Source: Pseudomonas azotoformans (lineage in GTDB: Bacteria > Pseudomonadota > Gammaproteobacteria > Pseudomonadales > Pseudomonadaceae). From it: a DNA stretch of 64,000 bases. Made by a program: the position numbers and the translations under genes. Numbering within the stretch: position 1 is the first letter of the stretch; each line of letters begins with the position of its first letter. The stretch covers positions 3,224,001 to 3,288,000 of the forward strand of contig NZ_LT629702.1 of assembly GCF_900103345.1 (NCBI RefSeq), written 5' to 3'. Below, piece after piece: positions 31,818-40,641 of the stretch. Below the pieces are notes generated by a model. It was not told the DNA's origin and did not search any database. It saw nothing but the letters and a program-made list of their open reading frames with translations.

Positions 31818-32696
31818 ATGAACCAAACCCCGGCCGAGCGCCTGGCAGCCGAGCGCAAGTTGTCCGAAAACCAGTTCGATATCACGCAGTACGAACACGT
31901 GCCGCGTCGCTATTACGGGCGGATGTTTTTTGCCACCTTGATTGTGATCGTGCTGGCCGCGTTGTTGCGTGCGTTTGCCAACGGCCAGATCGAATGGTCC
32001 TACATCGGGCAGTTCCTCACGTCTGAGGCCATTCTCTGGGGCCTGGTGAACACCATCGTGATGTCGATTCTGGCGATGGCGCTGGGCGTGGTGATCGGGG
32101 TGATCACGGCGATCATGCGCATGTCGGCCAACCCGATCCTGCGCTACGTGGCCATCACCTACACCTGGCTGTTTCGCGGCACGCCGTTGATCCTGCAACT
32201 GCTGCTGTGGTTCAACCTGGCACTGATCTTCCCGGTGATCGCGATTCCCGGCCTGTTCAGCATCGACACCGTCGACCTGATGACGCCGTTCGTGGCCGCC
32301 CTGCTCGGCCTCAGCATCAACCAAGGTGCGTACACCGCCGAAGTGGTGCGCGCCGGATTGCTGTCGGTCGACACCGGCCAGTACGAAGCCGCCAAGTCCA
32401 TCGGCATGCCGAGCCTGCAAGCACTGCGTAGGGTGATTCTGCCCCAGGCGATGCGCGTGATCATTCCGCCTGTAGGCAACGAGTTCATCAGCATGGTGAA
32501 AATGACCAGCCTAGCCAGCGTGATCCAGTACTCGGAGCTGCTGCACAACGCACAAAACATCTACTACGCCAACGCGCGGGTCATGGAGCTGCTGATCGTG
32601 GCCGGCATCTGGTACCTGGCGGTGGTGACTGTTCTTTCATTTGGTCAAAGCCGCCTTGAGCGCCGTTTTGCCCGCGGCGCCGGCAAGCGTTCGTAA
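31818..32696 (+). CDS. Polar amino acid ABC transporter permease
   Basis: A 292-residue HisM-type permease. After a hydrophilic N-terminal 35 residues come several membrane spans, the WLFRGTPLILQLLLWFNL block and the EAA-type loop YEAAKSIGMPSLQALRRVIL. Only one permease gene is present, so it presumably forms a homodimer. Part of the lyase cluster: ATPase and binding protein follow at once. Confidence 0.92.
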   Translation: MNQTPAERLAAERKLSENQFDITQYEHVPRRYYGRMFFATLIVIVLAALLRAFANGQIEWSYIGQFLTSEAILWGLVNTIVMSILAMALGVVIGVITAIMRMSANPILRYVAITYTWLFRGTPLILQLLLWFNLALIFPVIAIPGLFSIDTVDLMTPFVAALLGLSINQGAYTAEVVRAGLLSVDTGQYEAAKSIGMPSLQALRRVILPQAMRVIIPPVGNEFISMVKMTSLASVIQYSELLHNAQNIYYANARVMELLIVAGIWYLAVVTVLSFGQSRLERRFARGAGKRS

Positions 32697-32720
32697 GTCT
32701 GGGTTGAGGAGATTTGCCCC

Positions 32721-33485
32721 ATGAGAAGCATCGTCAAGGCCGTCAACCTGAACAAGTATTACGACCAGTATCACGCGCTGCGCGACATCAATATCGAGGT
32801 CGAGCAGGGCGAAGTGATGTGCATCATCGGCCCGTCGGGTTCCGGTAAAAGCACCCTGCTGCGCTGCGTCAACCAGTTGGAAAAAATCGACAAGGGCGGG
32901 CTGTGGGTCGACGGCGAACTGGTGGGTTACCGGGTCGTCGGCAACAAGCTGCATGAGATGAACGAATCGCAGATTGCCCGCCAGCGGTTGGCCACCGGCA
33001 TGGTATTCCAGCGTTTCAATTTGTTCCCGCACATGACCGTGCTGCAGAACATCATCGAAGGCCCGTGCCAGGTGCTGAAGCGGTCGCCCAAGGAAGCCAC
33101 CGAGGACGCCCTGGAGTTGCTGGCCCGCGTCGGCCTGGCGGACAAGCGCAATGCCTACCCGGTGGAATTGTCCGGTGGGCAGCAACAACGTGTAGCGATT
33201 GCCCGTGCGTTGGCGATGCGCCCCAAGCTGATGCTGTTTGACGAACCCACGTCAGCCCTAGACCCGGAGCTGGTAGGCGAAGTGCTGTCGGTGATGCGCG
33301 ACCTGGCCACCACCGGCATGACCATGATCGTGGTCACCCATGAGTTGGGCTTCGCCCGCGAAGTCTCCAACCGCATGGTGTTTATGGATGCCGGCCAGAT
33401 TGTGGAAGCCGGCAGCCCCGAAGAAATTCTAATAAGCCCACAAAACCCGCGTACCCAAAGCTTTATTTCTGCCGTTCGCACTTAA
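32721..33485 (+). CDS. Polar amino acid ABC transporter, ATP-binding subunit
   Basis: A 254-residue GlnQ-like ATPase: Walker [14 protein letters not shown] (about 37), signature LSGGQQQR, Walker [15 protein letters not shown] and switch histidine in VVTHELGFA. An insertion after Walker A ([20 protein letters not shown]) sets it apart from AotP. It starts 24 bases after the permease stop. Confidence 0.93.
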   Translation: MRSIVKAVNLNKYYDQYHALRDINIEVEQGEVMCIIGPSGSGKSTLLRCVNQLEKIDKGGLWVDGELVGYRVVGNKLHEMNESQIARQRLATGMVFQRFNLFPHMTVLQNIIEGPCQVLKRSPKEATEDALELLARVGLADKRNAYPVELSGGQQQRVAIARALAMRPKLMLFDEPTSALDPELVGEVLSVMRDLATTGMTMIVVTHELGFAREVSNRMVFMDAGQIVEAGSPEEILISPQNPRTQSFISAVRT

Positions 33486-33510
33486 CTAAAAAACAAACGA
33501 GAACGCCCCT

Positions 33511-34332
33511 ATGAAAACATTGTTTATCCCAACGTTGCTCGCAGGCCTGATGGCCTCCACCGCTGTTTTCGCGGCATTGCCGGCGGCAATCAAGGACAAG
33601 GGCGAGATCAGCGCGGCCATCGTGCCGAACTATCCGCCGATGGACTTCAAGGACACCGCCACCAACAAGCTCACCGGCCTGGACTTCGACCTGGGCAATG
33701 CCTTGGCCGAACGCCTGGGCGTGAAGATCAAATGGCAGGAAACCGGCTTCGAGCAAATGCTCAGCGGCCTGACCACCAAGCGCGTGGACATCGTACTGTC
33801 AGGTATGACCGACACCGCCGAACGCCAGAAAGCGGTGACCTTCATCGACTACTTCACCAGCGGCCCGCAGCTCTACACCCTGGCCAAGCGCGAAGACCTC
33901 AAGGAATTGACCGACCTGTGCGGTAAAAAAGTCGGCACCAGTCGCCGCACCACCTGGCCGTCGGAAATTGCCGCATGGAGCAAGGAAAACTGCGAAGCGG
34001 CGGGTAAGCCGGCGATCGTGGTGATCGGCACTGAGGGCTCGGCGGATGCGCGGGCGCAGTTGCAGCAGAACCGTCTGGACGCTGCGATGCAGGGCAGCGA
34101 GACCATTCCATATCTGATGTCGTTGGATAAGGGCAAGTACAAGCCGGTGGGTCTGGCGATTTCCAAGCAGTTCACAGGGCTTGGGATTGAGAAGAGCAAT
34201 ACGGAGTTGGTCACGGCGATCAGTGAAGCGTTGCAGGGCATGATCGATGATGGGACCTACGGCAAGATCCTGAAGAAGTGGGACCTGGAGCAAGGTGCGG
34301 TCGAAAAGATCACTATCAACTCCGGCCAGTAA
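33511..34332 (+). CDS. Polar amino acid ABC transporter, periplasmic substrate-binding protein
   Basis: A 273-residue binding protein with signal peptide MKTLFIPTLLAGLMASTAVFA and SBP family 3 features: VPNYPPMDFKDTATNKLTG, LDFDLGNALAERLG, and SGMTDTAERQKAVTFIDY. It differs clearly from AotJ, so the importer should have its own ligand, probably the substrate of the co-encoded lyase. Confidence 0.92.
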   Translation: MKTLFIPTLLAGLMASTAVFAALPAAIKDKGEISAAIVPNYPPMDFKDTATNKLTGLDFDLGNALAERLGVKIKWQETGFEQMLSGLTTKRVDIVLSGMTDTAERQKAVTFIDYFTSGPQLYTLAKREDLKELTDLCGKKVGTSRRTTWPSEIAAWSKENCEAAGKPAIVVIGTEGSADARAQLQQNRLDAAMQGSETIPYLMSLDKGKYKPVGLAISKQFTGLGIEKSNTELVTAISEALQGMIDDGTYGKILKKWDLEQGAVEKITINSGQ

Positions 34333-34341
34333 CCCTTCCTC

Positions 34342-34441
34342 TGTAGGAGCGAGCTTGCTCGCGAAGAACCCGAGCCCCACGCGGACAATCTGATGCCCCG
34401 CGTTATCGTTGGCTATCTTCGCGAGCAAGCTCGCTCCTACA
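34342..34441. repeat. REP-type palindromic doublet, family C
   Basis: TGTAGGAGCGAGCTTGCTCG and inverted GCGAGCAAGCTCGCTCCTAC at the ends. Located between binding-protein and MFS genes; the longest MFS frame opens inside it, so the downstream start is preferred for that gene. Confidence 0.9.
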
Positions 34442-34479
34442 GAAAACCAAGCCCCCCAGACAAGGACACCCGCCCCACC

Positions 34480-35649
34480 GTGGCCACCTACTCCCTGGTA
34501 ATCCGCCGCCTGATGATTTGCTCGCTGACCATCGTCATCAGCCGGGCCATGACCAGTCCCTTGATGACCTTGCTGCTCAGTCGCCGCTTGGGCCTGGACC
34601 AGCAGGACATCGGCTTGCTGATGGGCATCGCGGTGTTTACCGCCACGTTGATGGGCCTGTATGGCGGCTACGTCATCGACCGCATGGAAAAACGCAAGCT
34701 GCTGATCCTGGCAATGCTCTCCAGCTCCATCGGTTTTCTGTTACTGACCTTTGCCACCAACCTCTACCTCACCACCTTGACGCTGGTGATCACCGAGTCG
34801 GCGTCTGCGCTTTTCCTGATCGGCTCCAAGGCGATCATCAGCGAGAACCTGCCGGTGGAGCAGCGCGCCCGGGTGTTTTCACTGCGCTATACGCTCACCA
34901 ATATCGGCTATGCCACCGGCCCTATGGTCGGGGTCGTGATCGCCGGGCAAATGCCGCTGTTGCCGTTTCTGTTGTCCAGTGCCATCGCGTTTATCAGCGT
35001 GTTCCTGATGATCGGCATCCCGCCCACCCTGCGTGATGAAAGCACCAAACCCTTGAGTTTTCTCACCACCCTGAAAACCCTGCGCAACGACCGCAGCCTG
35101 GTCCTGTTCACCGGCGGCAGCCTGTTGAGCACCATCGTGCATGGCCGCTACACCTTGTACCTGTCGCAATTCCTGTTGGTGATTCATAACCCGGATGATG
35201 CGCTGAAGATTCTTTCCGCCGTGCTGGCCTGCAACGCCATCACCGTGATGCTGCTGCAATACCAGATCGGCCGGTTCCTCAAGCGTGAGCAATTGCGCTA
35301 CTGGATCCTGCTGGGCACGGCATTGTTCGTCGGTGGCCTGATCGGTTTCAGCCAGGCCGACAGCCTGCTGTCGTGGTGCGTGGCGATGTTCGTGTTTACC
35401 TTGGGCGAGATGATTATCTTCCCGTCCGAATTCCTGTTTATCGACACCCTCGCACCCGAGTCGCTGCGCGGCAGTTACTACGGCGCGCAGAACCTGGCGG
35501 CCTTTGGCGGGGCGTTGAGCCCGGTGATTTGCGGCTATCTGTTGATCAACTCACCGGCCACCACGATGTTTTATGCGCTGGCCGGGTTGACGGCGGTGGG
35601 TGGCACCCTGTGTTTCTTGAGTGGCCGACGGGTAGCAGGTTCTTGCTGA
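34480..35649 (+). CDS. MFS transporter
   Basis: A 389-residue major facilitator with about 12 membrane spans. The loop 2-3 motif is seen as GGYVIDRMEKRKLLI and the central loop lies after IGIPPTLRDE. GTG 34480 is chosen because an AAGGA ribosome site lies upstream and because the longer frame would start within a palindromic repeat. It is last in the lyase-ABC cluster and may export a product or import the same class of substrate; neither direction can be read from sequence. Confidence 0.87.
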   Translation: MATYSLVIRRLMICSLTIVISRAMTSPLMTLLLSRRLGLDQQDIGLLMGIAVFTATLMGLYGGYVIDRMEKRKLLILAMLSSSIGFLLLTFATNLYLTTLTLVITESASALFLIGSKAIISENLPVEQRARVFSLRYTLTNIGYATGPMVGVVIAGQMPLLPFLLSSAIAFISVFLMIGIPPTLRDESTKPLSFLTTLKTLRNDRSLVLFTGGSLLSTIVHGRYTLYLSQFLLVIHNPDDALKILSAVLACNAITVMLLQYQIGRFLKREQLRYWILLGTALFVGGLIGFSQADSLLSWCVAMFVFTLGEMIIFPSEFLFIDTLAPESLRGSYYGAQNLAAFGGALSPVICGYLLINSPATTMFYALAGLTAVGGTLCFLSGRRVAGSC

Positions 35650-35703
35650 TATTTACCCAGGATCCCGCTATTAATAGCGAAACCTCTGATGGACCCGAGC
35701 CCC

Positions 35704-36651
35704 ATGAAATTCGACACGGCCTACAGCCTGAGCCTCGATGACAAGCTGTCGATCTACGACGTACGAGACCTGAATTTCGACGAGACCGCCGACTTCGACT
35801 CCGACAAGGACCGTTTCCTGTGCCCCAACGATGAGTGCCGGGCAGCGTTTGATACCGGTAATACTCTGAGCACCTTCAACGCCAAGAACGTCAATTACCT
35901 GCGCACGCCGCACTTCAAGAACAAGACCGGCACCCGGCATATCGACGGCTGCCGCTACGCCAGCACCCACAAGAGCGCAGCCGGCGAAAACGACGACGAG
36001 CGTGAGGATAATTTCCCATCGGAATTTGTACTCACCCGTCGTCAGTACGAGCGAAAGCCCCCATTGATGGACACCGAAGGAAGCATCCCACAAGACTCAA
36101 CGAATACCCCTTCAAGCCGCATCTCCGCTTCCCACAGCGCCAGCGACACCACACCAGATAAAACCAGCGTGTTCGCCCACCCGGTGGAATGCTACGTGTC
36201 CAATATCGACGACAAGGACAAGCTCAAGTCCATGCCGTTGAAGATCGGCGATCACACCGCCACCTACTGGACGTTCTTCAAGAAGATCGAATACCTGCAG
36301 GACAACAAAGGCCTGATCTACTGGGGCAAGATCAAAGAAATCAAGGATTACACCAGCAGCTTTCGCATCGATTTCGAAAAGAAAGTGTGGCTCGACAAGA
36401 AGCCCTATTCGGTCAACGTCTACCTGAGCAAAAAACTCATCGAGAACTATCGCAAACGCAAGGCGTTCCTGGAGCAGATCAGGGCGGTGGTGGACAGTGA
36501 ACAGGCGTTGTACTGCTTCTTCTATGGGGTGACGCCGGAACTGAAACAGGTACCGAGCAAGAAAAACCCCGAGCAGACGTTCGGGGTGTTCAGCGCGAAT
36601 ATTGAGAACCTGGATCACCTGATCATTCGGGAGGCGCCAGGGGTGGAATAG
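35704..36651 (+). CDS. Hypothetical protein with an N-terminal Cys/His cluster
   Basis: Unrecognised 315-residue protein (a start five codons earlier is possible). The N-terminal 90 residues have CPNDEC followed by RHIDGC, a CxxxxC...HxxxC arrangement like the zinc-ribbon part that heads CoiA-like or phage-associated nuclease proteins. A low-complexity Ser/Thr linker (about 120-150) joins it to a Lys-rich C-terminal domain with SNIDDKDKLKSMPLKIGDH and IYWGKIKEIKDY. No catalytic motif is evident. It is convergent with, and 6 bases from, the DUF6933 gene. Confidence 0.7.
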   Translation: MKFDTAYSLSLDDKLSIYDVRDLNFDETADFDSDKDRFLCPNDECRAAFDTGNTLSTFNAKNVNYLRTPHFKNKTGTRHIDGCRYASTHKSAAGENDDEREDNFPSEFVLTRRQYERKPPLMDTEGSIPQDSTNTPSSRISASHSASDTTPDKTSVFAHPVECYVSNIDDKDKLKSMPLKIGDHTATYWTFFKKIEYLQDNKGLIYWGKIKEIKDYTSSFRIDFEKKVWLDKKPYSVNVYLSKKLIENYRKRKAFLEQIRAVVDSEQALYCFFYGVTPELKQVPSKKNPEQTFGVFSANIENLDHLIIREAPGVE

Positions 36652-36657
36652 TACGCA

Positions 36658-37308
36658 TCAGCGGCAGGACGCTTTGTATGCCCGATAGATTTCGCGTGTT
36701 TGTTGAGCCTTGGCGACACCTACGCCCCCGAAGGCTACCAACCAGTGGATCAGCATTTCCTCATCAGGAAACACATAAGCGTTTTGCCCTTTGAATCCTC
36801 GGGGTGTTCGATTGATTCCTGCGTCGTAGCGCAATGGACTCCAAGGCTGCGTTACGAAATCAAAATCCTCGGCATCCCATTTAAAGAACCGCAGTACTTC
36901 ATTAAGGGTAGTCTGGCCACTGCGATCGCCACGTTGGACCAGGCAATAGGCCTGATTAGCCAACATCTGCTCGAGCAGCTGAGGATCGACCCAATCCAGC
37001 ACTGCGCATTTCAACGCATTATCTAGAATACCGGCTGTCCAACGCTCGAAGAACACCTGGAAAAATCGTTCGCTATCAGCTTTTTTCATATCGAAAAAGA
37101 GCATGCAGTAACGGGTTTTAAGATGCATAACCACTATCACATGCTTGCGTTTAACTGTCGCAGCATGCACCAGCCACTGATGGGGGTCGCTGTGAAGATC
37201 ATAGCTCTCGACAGGCAGAGCAGGCCGTAGAACGGGCGTATGCTTTTTGCCTTTGTGTACTCGGCTGAAAAACTCACAGGCAGCTTGTGAGCAATTGAAT
37301 GTCAGCAT
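36658..37308 (-). CDS. DUF6933 domain-containing protein
   Basis: A 216-residue protein of unknown function with the family opening LTFNCSQAACEFFSRVHKGK and the block WLVHAATVKRKHVIVVMHLK, followed by MLFFDMKKADSERFFQVF. Such proteins are scattered in accessory regions and often travel with a second small gene, as here (start 19 bases after the upstream stop). Family call rests on the N-terminal pattern. Confidence 0.75.
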   Translation of the reverse strand: MLTFNCSQAACEFFSRVHKGKKHTPVLRPALPVESYDLHSDPHQWLVHAATVKRKHVIVVMHLKTRYCMLFFDMKKADSERFFQVFFERWTAGILDNALKCAVLDWVDPQLLEQMLANQAYCLVQRGDRSGQTTLNEVLRFFKWDAEDFDFVTQPWSPLRYDAGINRTPRGFKGQNAYVFPDEEMLIHWLVAFGGVGVAKAQQTREIYRAYKASCR

Positions 37309-37326
37309 TGCAGTTGTTCCTTCATT

Positions 37327-37545
37327 TTACTTCCCACGCCAGCAACCAACCGTCCAGGTTTGTGATAAAGGGACATCCACCCATTCAATGTCATAAGGTT
37401 GTCGGACGGCATAACTCATCGCATCCAGCACCTCTTCAGTGAGAACTGCCAACTCGGAATCCGTCGGCAAGTCACGCGTGACCATCATAACCAAGCTACT
37501 GAGTCGGTTCTTCAAATGCAGCTTTTTTGTACCTGTCATCGCCAT
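37327..37545 (-). CDS. Small hypothetical protein paired with the DUF6933 gene
   Basis: A 72-residue protein starting MAMTGTKKLHLKNRLSSLV and ending WTVGCWRGK; an ATG two codons in is an alternative start. It precedes the DUF6933 gene on the same strand with a 19-base gap, so they are likely co-transcribed. No family is recognised; the pair could be toxin-antitoxin-like but nothing in the sequence proves it. Confidence 0.55.
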   Translation of the reverse strand: MAMTGTKKLHLKNRLSSLVMMVTRDLPTDSELAVLTEEVLDAMSYAVRQPYDIEWVDVPLSQTWTVGCWRGK

Positions 37546-37632
37546 CGTCTGGCAAATAGATTACTGCCAGGGCGCAGGAAATCGAGCAAGGCCATGTCGT
37601 AAAAAAATCCAGTTGATGAGCGGTCAAAACAA

Positions 37633-37648
37633 CTGTACAAAAACACAG
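37633..37648 (+). promoter_or_regulatory. Candidate LexA (SOS) box
   Basis: CTGTACAAAAACACAG matches the CTGT-N8-ACAG SOS-box pattern exactly and is followed at once by TATAGT (37649-37654), a fair -10 element. The box would therefore block the promoter of the XRE gene whose ATG is at 37687. Confidence 0.55.
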
Positions 37649-37686
37649 TATAGTTTGTCCTCCCCGTCAAACCCTGGAGACACCCC

Positions 37687-38067
37687 ATGTCCTCTCTGGC
37701 AATGAGCTCTTTCGTAGAACAGCAGATCGTCCTGCATCAATTCACCGCCAAACACAGCGTGCAAGCGCGCTCGATGCTGGGCTGGAGCCGTGAACACCTG
37801 GCTATTCAGGCTGGCGTGGCGGTCGAAGCGGTTCAACAGTTTGAAAATCAATACGACGTGGGGGATGAAACCCGCCTGGCTCTGGCCTTCCGGTTGGAGG
37901 CTGAAGGCCTGGTGTTTTTCCCGGGGTTTGCGCCGGGGTGGGGTATGAGTGCGCGCCGCGTTGACGCCGCCACAACCGAACACGCAGCCCCTGGGATCAT
38001 CTCTCGTTTGATCGGGGCAACTTCGTCACCACTTGACTCACCCACCGCGCAACCCAATGGTGCATAG
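37687..38067 (+). CDS. Small XRE-family DNA-binding protein
   Basis: A 126-residue protein with one Cro/CI-type helix-turn-helix (about 25-75: SVQARSMLGWSREHLAIQAG, VAVEAVQQFENQYDVGDETR) and a non-conserved tail. The HTH pattern is the short 'ARSMLGWSxxxLA' kind seen in orphan Xre regulators. GGAGA ribosome site 6 bases upstream. Its promoter overlaps a LexA-like box, suggesting DNA-damage induction. Monocistronic; the next gene is on the opposite strand. Confidence 0.82.
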   Translation: MSSLAMSSFVEQQIVLHQFTAKHSVQARSMLGWSREHLAIQAGVAVEAVQQFENQYDVGDETRLALAFRLEAEGLVFFPGFAPGWGMSARRVDAATTEHAAPGIISRLIGATSSPLDSPTAQPNGA

Positions 38068-38179
38068 CGTCCAGCCGTAGCACCTTGCTGGTCAGCGCCT
38101 GGACGGCCCCCCATGGCCCCCCCCTCAACCGCGAAACGTCAGGCATGCAGTTGCAATGCCCGACGTATCATTTGCGGCG

Positions 38180-39679
38180 TCAAAGCACCGGCTTGATTTG
38201 AGCATGGGCTGCCTGCTCATACCCATGGGCCACGGCCAGCAAGGTGGGTTCGGACCACTGGGTCCCGAAAAAATACGCACTGGTCGGTAGCCCATTCTCA
38301 TCCTTACCAGAAGGGACAGTGATGCCTGGGTAACCGGCTGCTGCCACCCCGAAATAATCGTTAGTCTCAAAATCCGACACCATTGCGTCCAGACCCTCCG
38401 ATTTGATCGGGTCATCAATGGTAGTGCGAAAGTCCCGGATGAGCTCATCCCAAAGGGGTTTGCTCTGCTCGGGCGTCAGGGTTTGGGCATTGATCTCCTT
38501 GAGGACTGACTGGTGATCCACTTCAGCTCCATCGCGTTTATCGTTGAACCGGATCAGTTCAGTCAGTGACTTGACTGGCAACCCTGGGCGCTTGCCCAGA
38601 TAAGTATTCAATTCATCCTTCACGTCCGAGAACAACAAATCTACCCAGCGCGAATCATCAGCCAGGCGCATCTCGACCGGCACCACCTCTGCGCCTTGCT
38701 CACGAAGTACGGCAAGTATCCGGCGGAATGACTCACTGTCCTTAGTGGGTGTGGATTCGCCCGTTTCAGAAAACGTTGCGGGATAACCGATACGCTTGCC
38801 TTTCAAGGCGCCTGGGACCAGTGATTTTGTGTAATCAATACCTTGGGGCGCTCCCTGGCTCGCCGGATCCTTGGGATCGCTGCCCGACATGGCATTGAGC
38901 ATCAGCGCCACATCAAGGACCGAACGCGCCATCGGTCCCGGAGTGTCCTGGTGCTGGCTTGCAGGAATAATTCCGTTACGGTCCAGCAAGCCAACGCTGG
39001 GCTTGAGCCCGACAACCCCATTGCGCGCTGCTGGCACAATAATCGAACCACTGGTTTCAGCCCCCACCGCCAAGGGCGCCAGCCCTGCTGCGACTGCGGC
39101 GGCAGACCCGGAACTGGAACCCCCGACGGCGGCATCCGCACCGTGTGGGTTACGGGTTTGTCCGCCCCGGCTGCTCCAGCCATCAGGACCACCACGAAAC
39201 CCTGCCAGTTCGGTCATATTGGTTTTACCGAGGATCACCGCGCCCTGCTTGATCAGGTAGTCGACCAGTGGGGCGTTCTTGCCGACAGGTGCCCCCACCA
39301 GCCCAAAAGCACCTGCACTGGTTTGCATGCCGTTAGTTTCGATGGTGTCCTTGAGCAAAACAGGAATGCCATGCAGGGGGCCACGCACCTTGCCGTTGGC
39401 TCGCTCACGGTCCAGCTCGCGCGCGGTTTCAAGTGCGTCAGGGTTGAGTTCGATGACGGAGTTCAGTTTCGGGTCGACGCCGCGAATCCGCTCCTGCAGG
39501 TACGTGACCAAGTCGGCTGAACCGAACCTGCCTTGGGCCATTTGCGCGCCAAGCTCATTGACATTGAGGTACTCGGTCCCCGAAGGGACTGGCTTTGAAA
39601 CAACAGAAGAGTTGCCGTCTGCAAAAGACTGTATTAACTGCCAGACGATGGAACCCATTCCATATGCGATACCTATCAT
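38180..39679 (-). CDS. Amidase (amidase-signature family)
   Basis: A 499-residue hydrolase with the Ser-cisSer-Lys machinery: Lys in IPVLLKDTIETNGM (about 105-118) and the serines in VGGSSSGSAAAVAAG and ETSGSIIVPAARNG. The N-terminal ~25 residues (MIGIAYGMGSIVWQLIQSF) are hydrophobic and may be an export signal or anchor. The ATG at 39679 with GAGG nearby is preferred over a TTG four codons earlier. It hydrolyses an unspecified amide. The gene upstream encodes a protein resembling its C-terminal part. Confidence 0.92.
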   Translation of the reverse strand: MIGIAYGMGSIVWQLIQSFADGNSSVVSKPVPSGTEYLNVNELGAQMAQGRFGSADLVTYLQERIRGVDPKLNSVIELNPDALETARELDRERANGKVRGPLHGIPVLLKDTIETNGMQTSAGAFGLVGAPVGKNAPLVDYLIKQGAVILGKTNMTELAGFRGGPDGWSSRGGQTRNPHGADAAVGGSSSGSAAAVAAGLAPLAVGAETSGSIIVPAARNGVVGLKPSVGLLDRNGIIPASQHQDTPGPMARSVLDVALMLNAMSGSDPKDPASQGAPQGIDYTKSLVPGALKGKRIGYPATFSETGESTPTKDSESFRRILAVLREQGAEVVPVEMRLADDSRWVDLLFSDVKDELNTYLGKRPGLPVKSLTELIRFNDKRDGAEVDHQSVLKEINAQTLTPEQSKPLWDELIRDFRTTIDDPIKSEGLDAMVSDFETNDYFGVAAAGYPGITVPSGKDENGLPTSAYFFGTQWSEPTLLAVAHGYEQAAHAQIKPVL

Positions 39680-39793
39680 AAGACCTCTCAAGGAGTAAGA
39701 AATGACGAAGGACCAACGTTGATCCGTGGGCCAGTCTAAAAACTCTTCTCCTGCCGGGCAGCGCGACGCGGGCGGTTCATTGCGTGGGACAGT

Positions 39794-40534
39794 TCAACAC
39801 AACGGGTAGCTTTCCAATGAGTCCATCAAACGACGGGAGCTTCGATACTCGCGCACCAGGGCCACCAACCACGCCTTCGCCCATCGTGCACCGTAGAACC
39901 ACAATGTCGCGCCATCCTCAAGCGGCTCACCCAGCCCTGGATAACCACTCCAACAGGCCTCATGGAATGCGCTGCTGCGACTGTCGGATATCAAGGCATC
40001 CAGTCGATACTCATGCACAAGCCCATCGATTTCATTGCGGGCATGCAGGGCGCCAGTCCTATATGCAAGCACCGGTACCAGGACGGCGCCGGACCGGCGC
40101 AGGATGTCCAGCGCTCTGAGGAAGGAGGGGCTGTGCTCAATCAACTGATGTTCAGCGTCCTCAACAAACCGCTCGGCAAACCCCAGGCGCCTGCCCTGCA
40201 ACACACTGGTAGCCGTAAAGGTCGTGTTGTTCTGTACTAGGGGCACTTCCACCATCACTGGCCCAGAGGGGTCAATACCACTCAATGCAATCAATGACAG
40301 CGACGGGTCGCGCGAAGGTTTGAAGGGGAGTCCTGGGGCGTCATACCCCGGGATCGGGACGCTTCTTCCCAAGGCGCCCTGAGCCTGGGGATCAACACCG
40401 AAAGCGATACCACGCGGACTGGTGTGCTCCTGGGTTGCCGTTGCCTGGCCTGACGAGTCAGTCAGCGCAGACACTGGTTGCCCTGTCGGACAAGGCAAAC
40501 CCGCTTGCCAATATTTCTTACACTTGCTCTCCAT
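39794..40534 (-). CDS. Truncated amidase-like protein without the catalytic region
   Basis: A 246-residue protein that aligns only with the C-terminal half of amidases. RRLGFAERFVEDAEHQL corresponds to the KRIGYPATFS segment of the neighbour, RSGAVLVPV to EQGAEVVPV, and LDALISDSRSSAFHEACWSG then YPGLGEPLEDGATLWFYGA to LDAMVSDFETND...YPGITVPSG...YFFGT. The Lys and Ser triad region is absent, replaced by an N-terminal part with a Cys pair (KCKKYWQAGLPC). It precedes the amidase on the same strand by 114 bases. It may be a decayed duplicate or a non-catalytic partner; an intact frame of this length argues against recent decay. Confidence 0.65.
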   Translation of the reverse strand: MESKCKKYWQAGLPCPTGQPVSALTDSSGQATATQEHTSPRGIAFGVDPQAQGALGRSVPIPGYDAPGLPFKPSRDPSLSLIALSGIDPSGPVMVEVPLVQNNTTFTATSVLQGRRLGFAERFVEDAEHQLIEHSPSFLRALDILRRSGAVLVPVLAYRTGALHARNEIDGLVHEYRLDALISDSRSSAFHEACWSGYPGLGEPLEDGATLWFYGARWAKAWLVALVREYRSSRRLMDSLESYPLC

Positions 40535-40641
40535 AAAACCGTCCCCCGACTAATGACTTTCCGGGGATCATCGCACCGTAGGCTGGTGCCTGTCGCAGCT
40601 CTGAAACAGCTTGAAAACTCCTTTTTCCGATGCCTCTTCCG

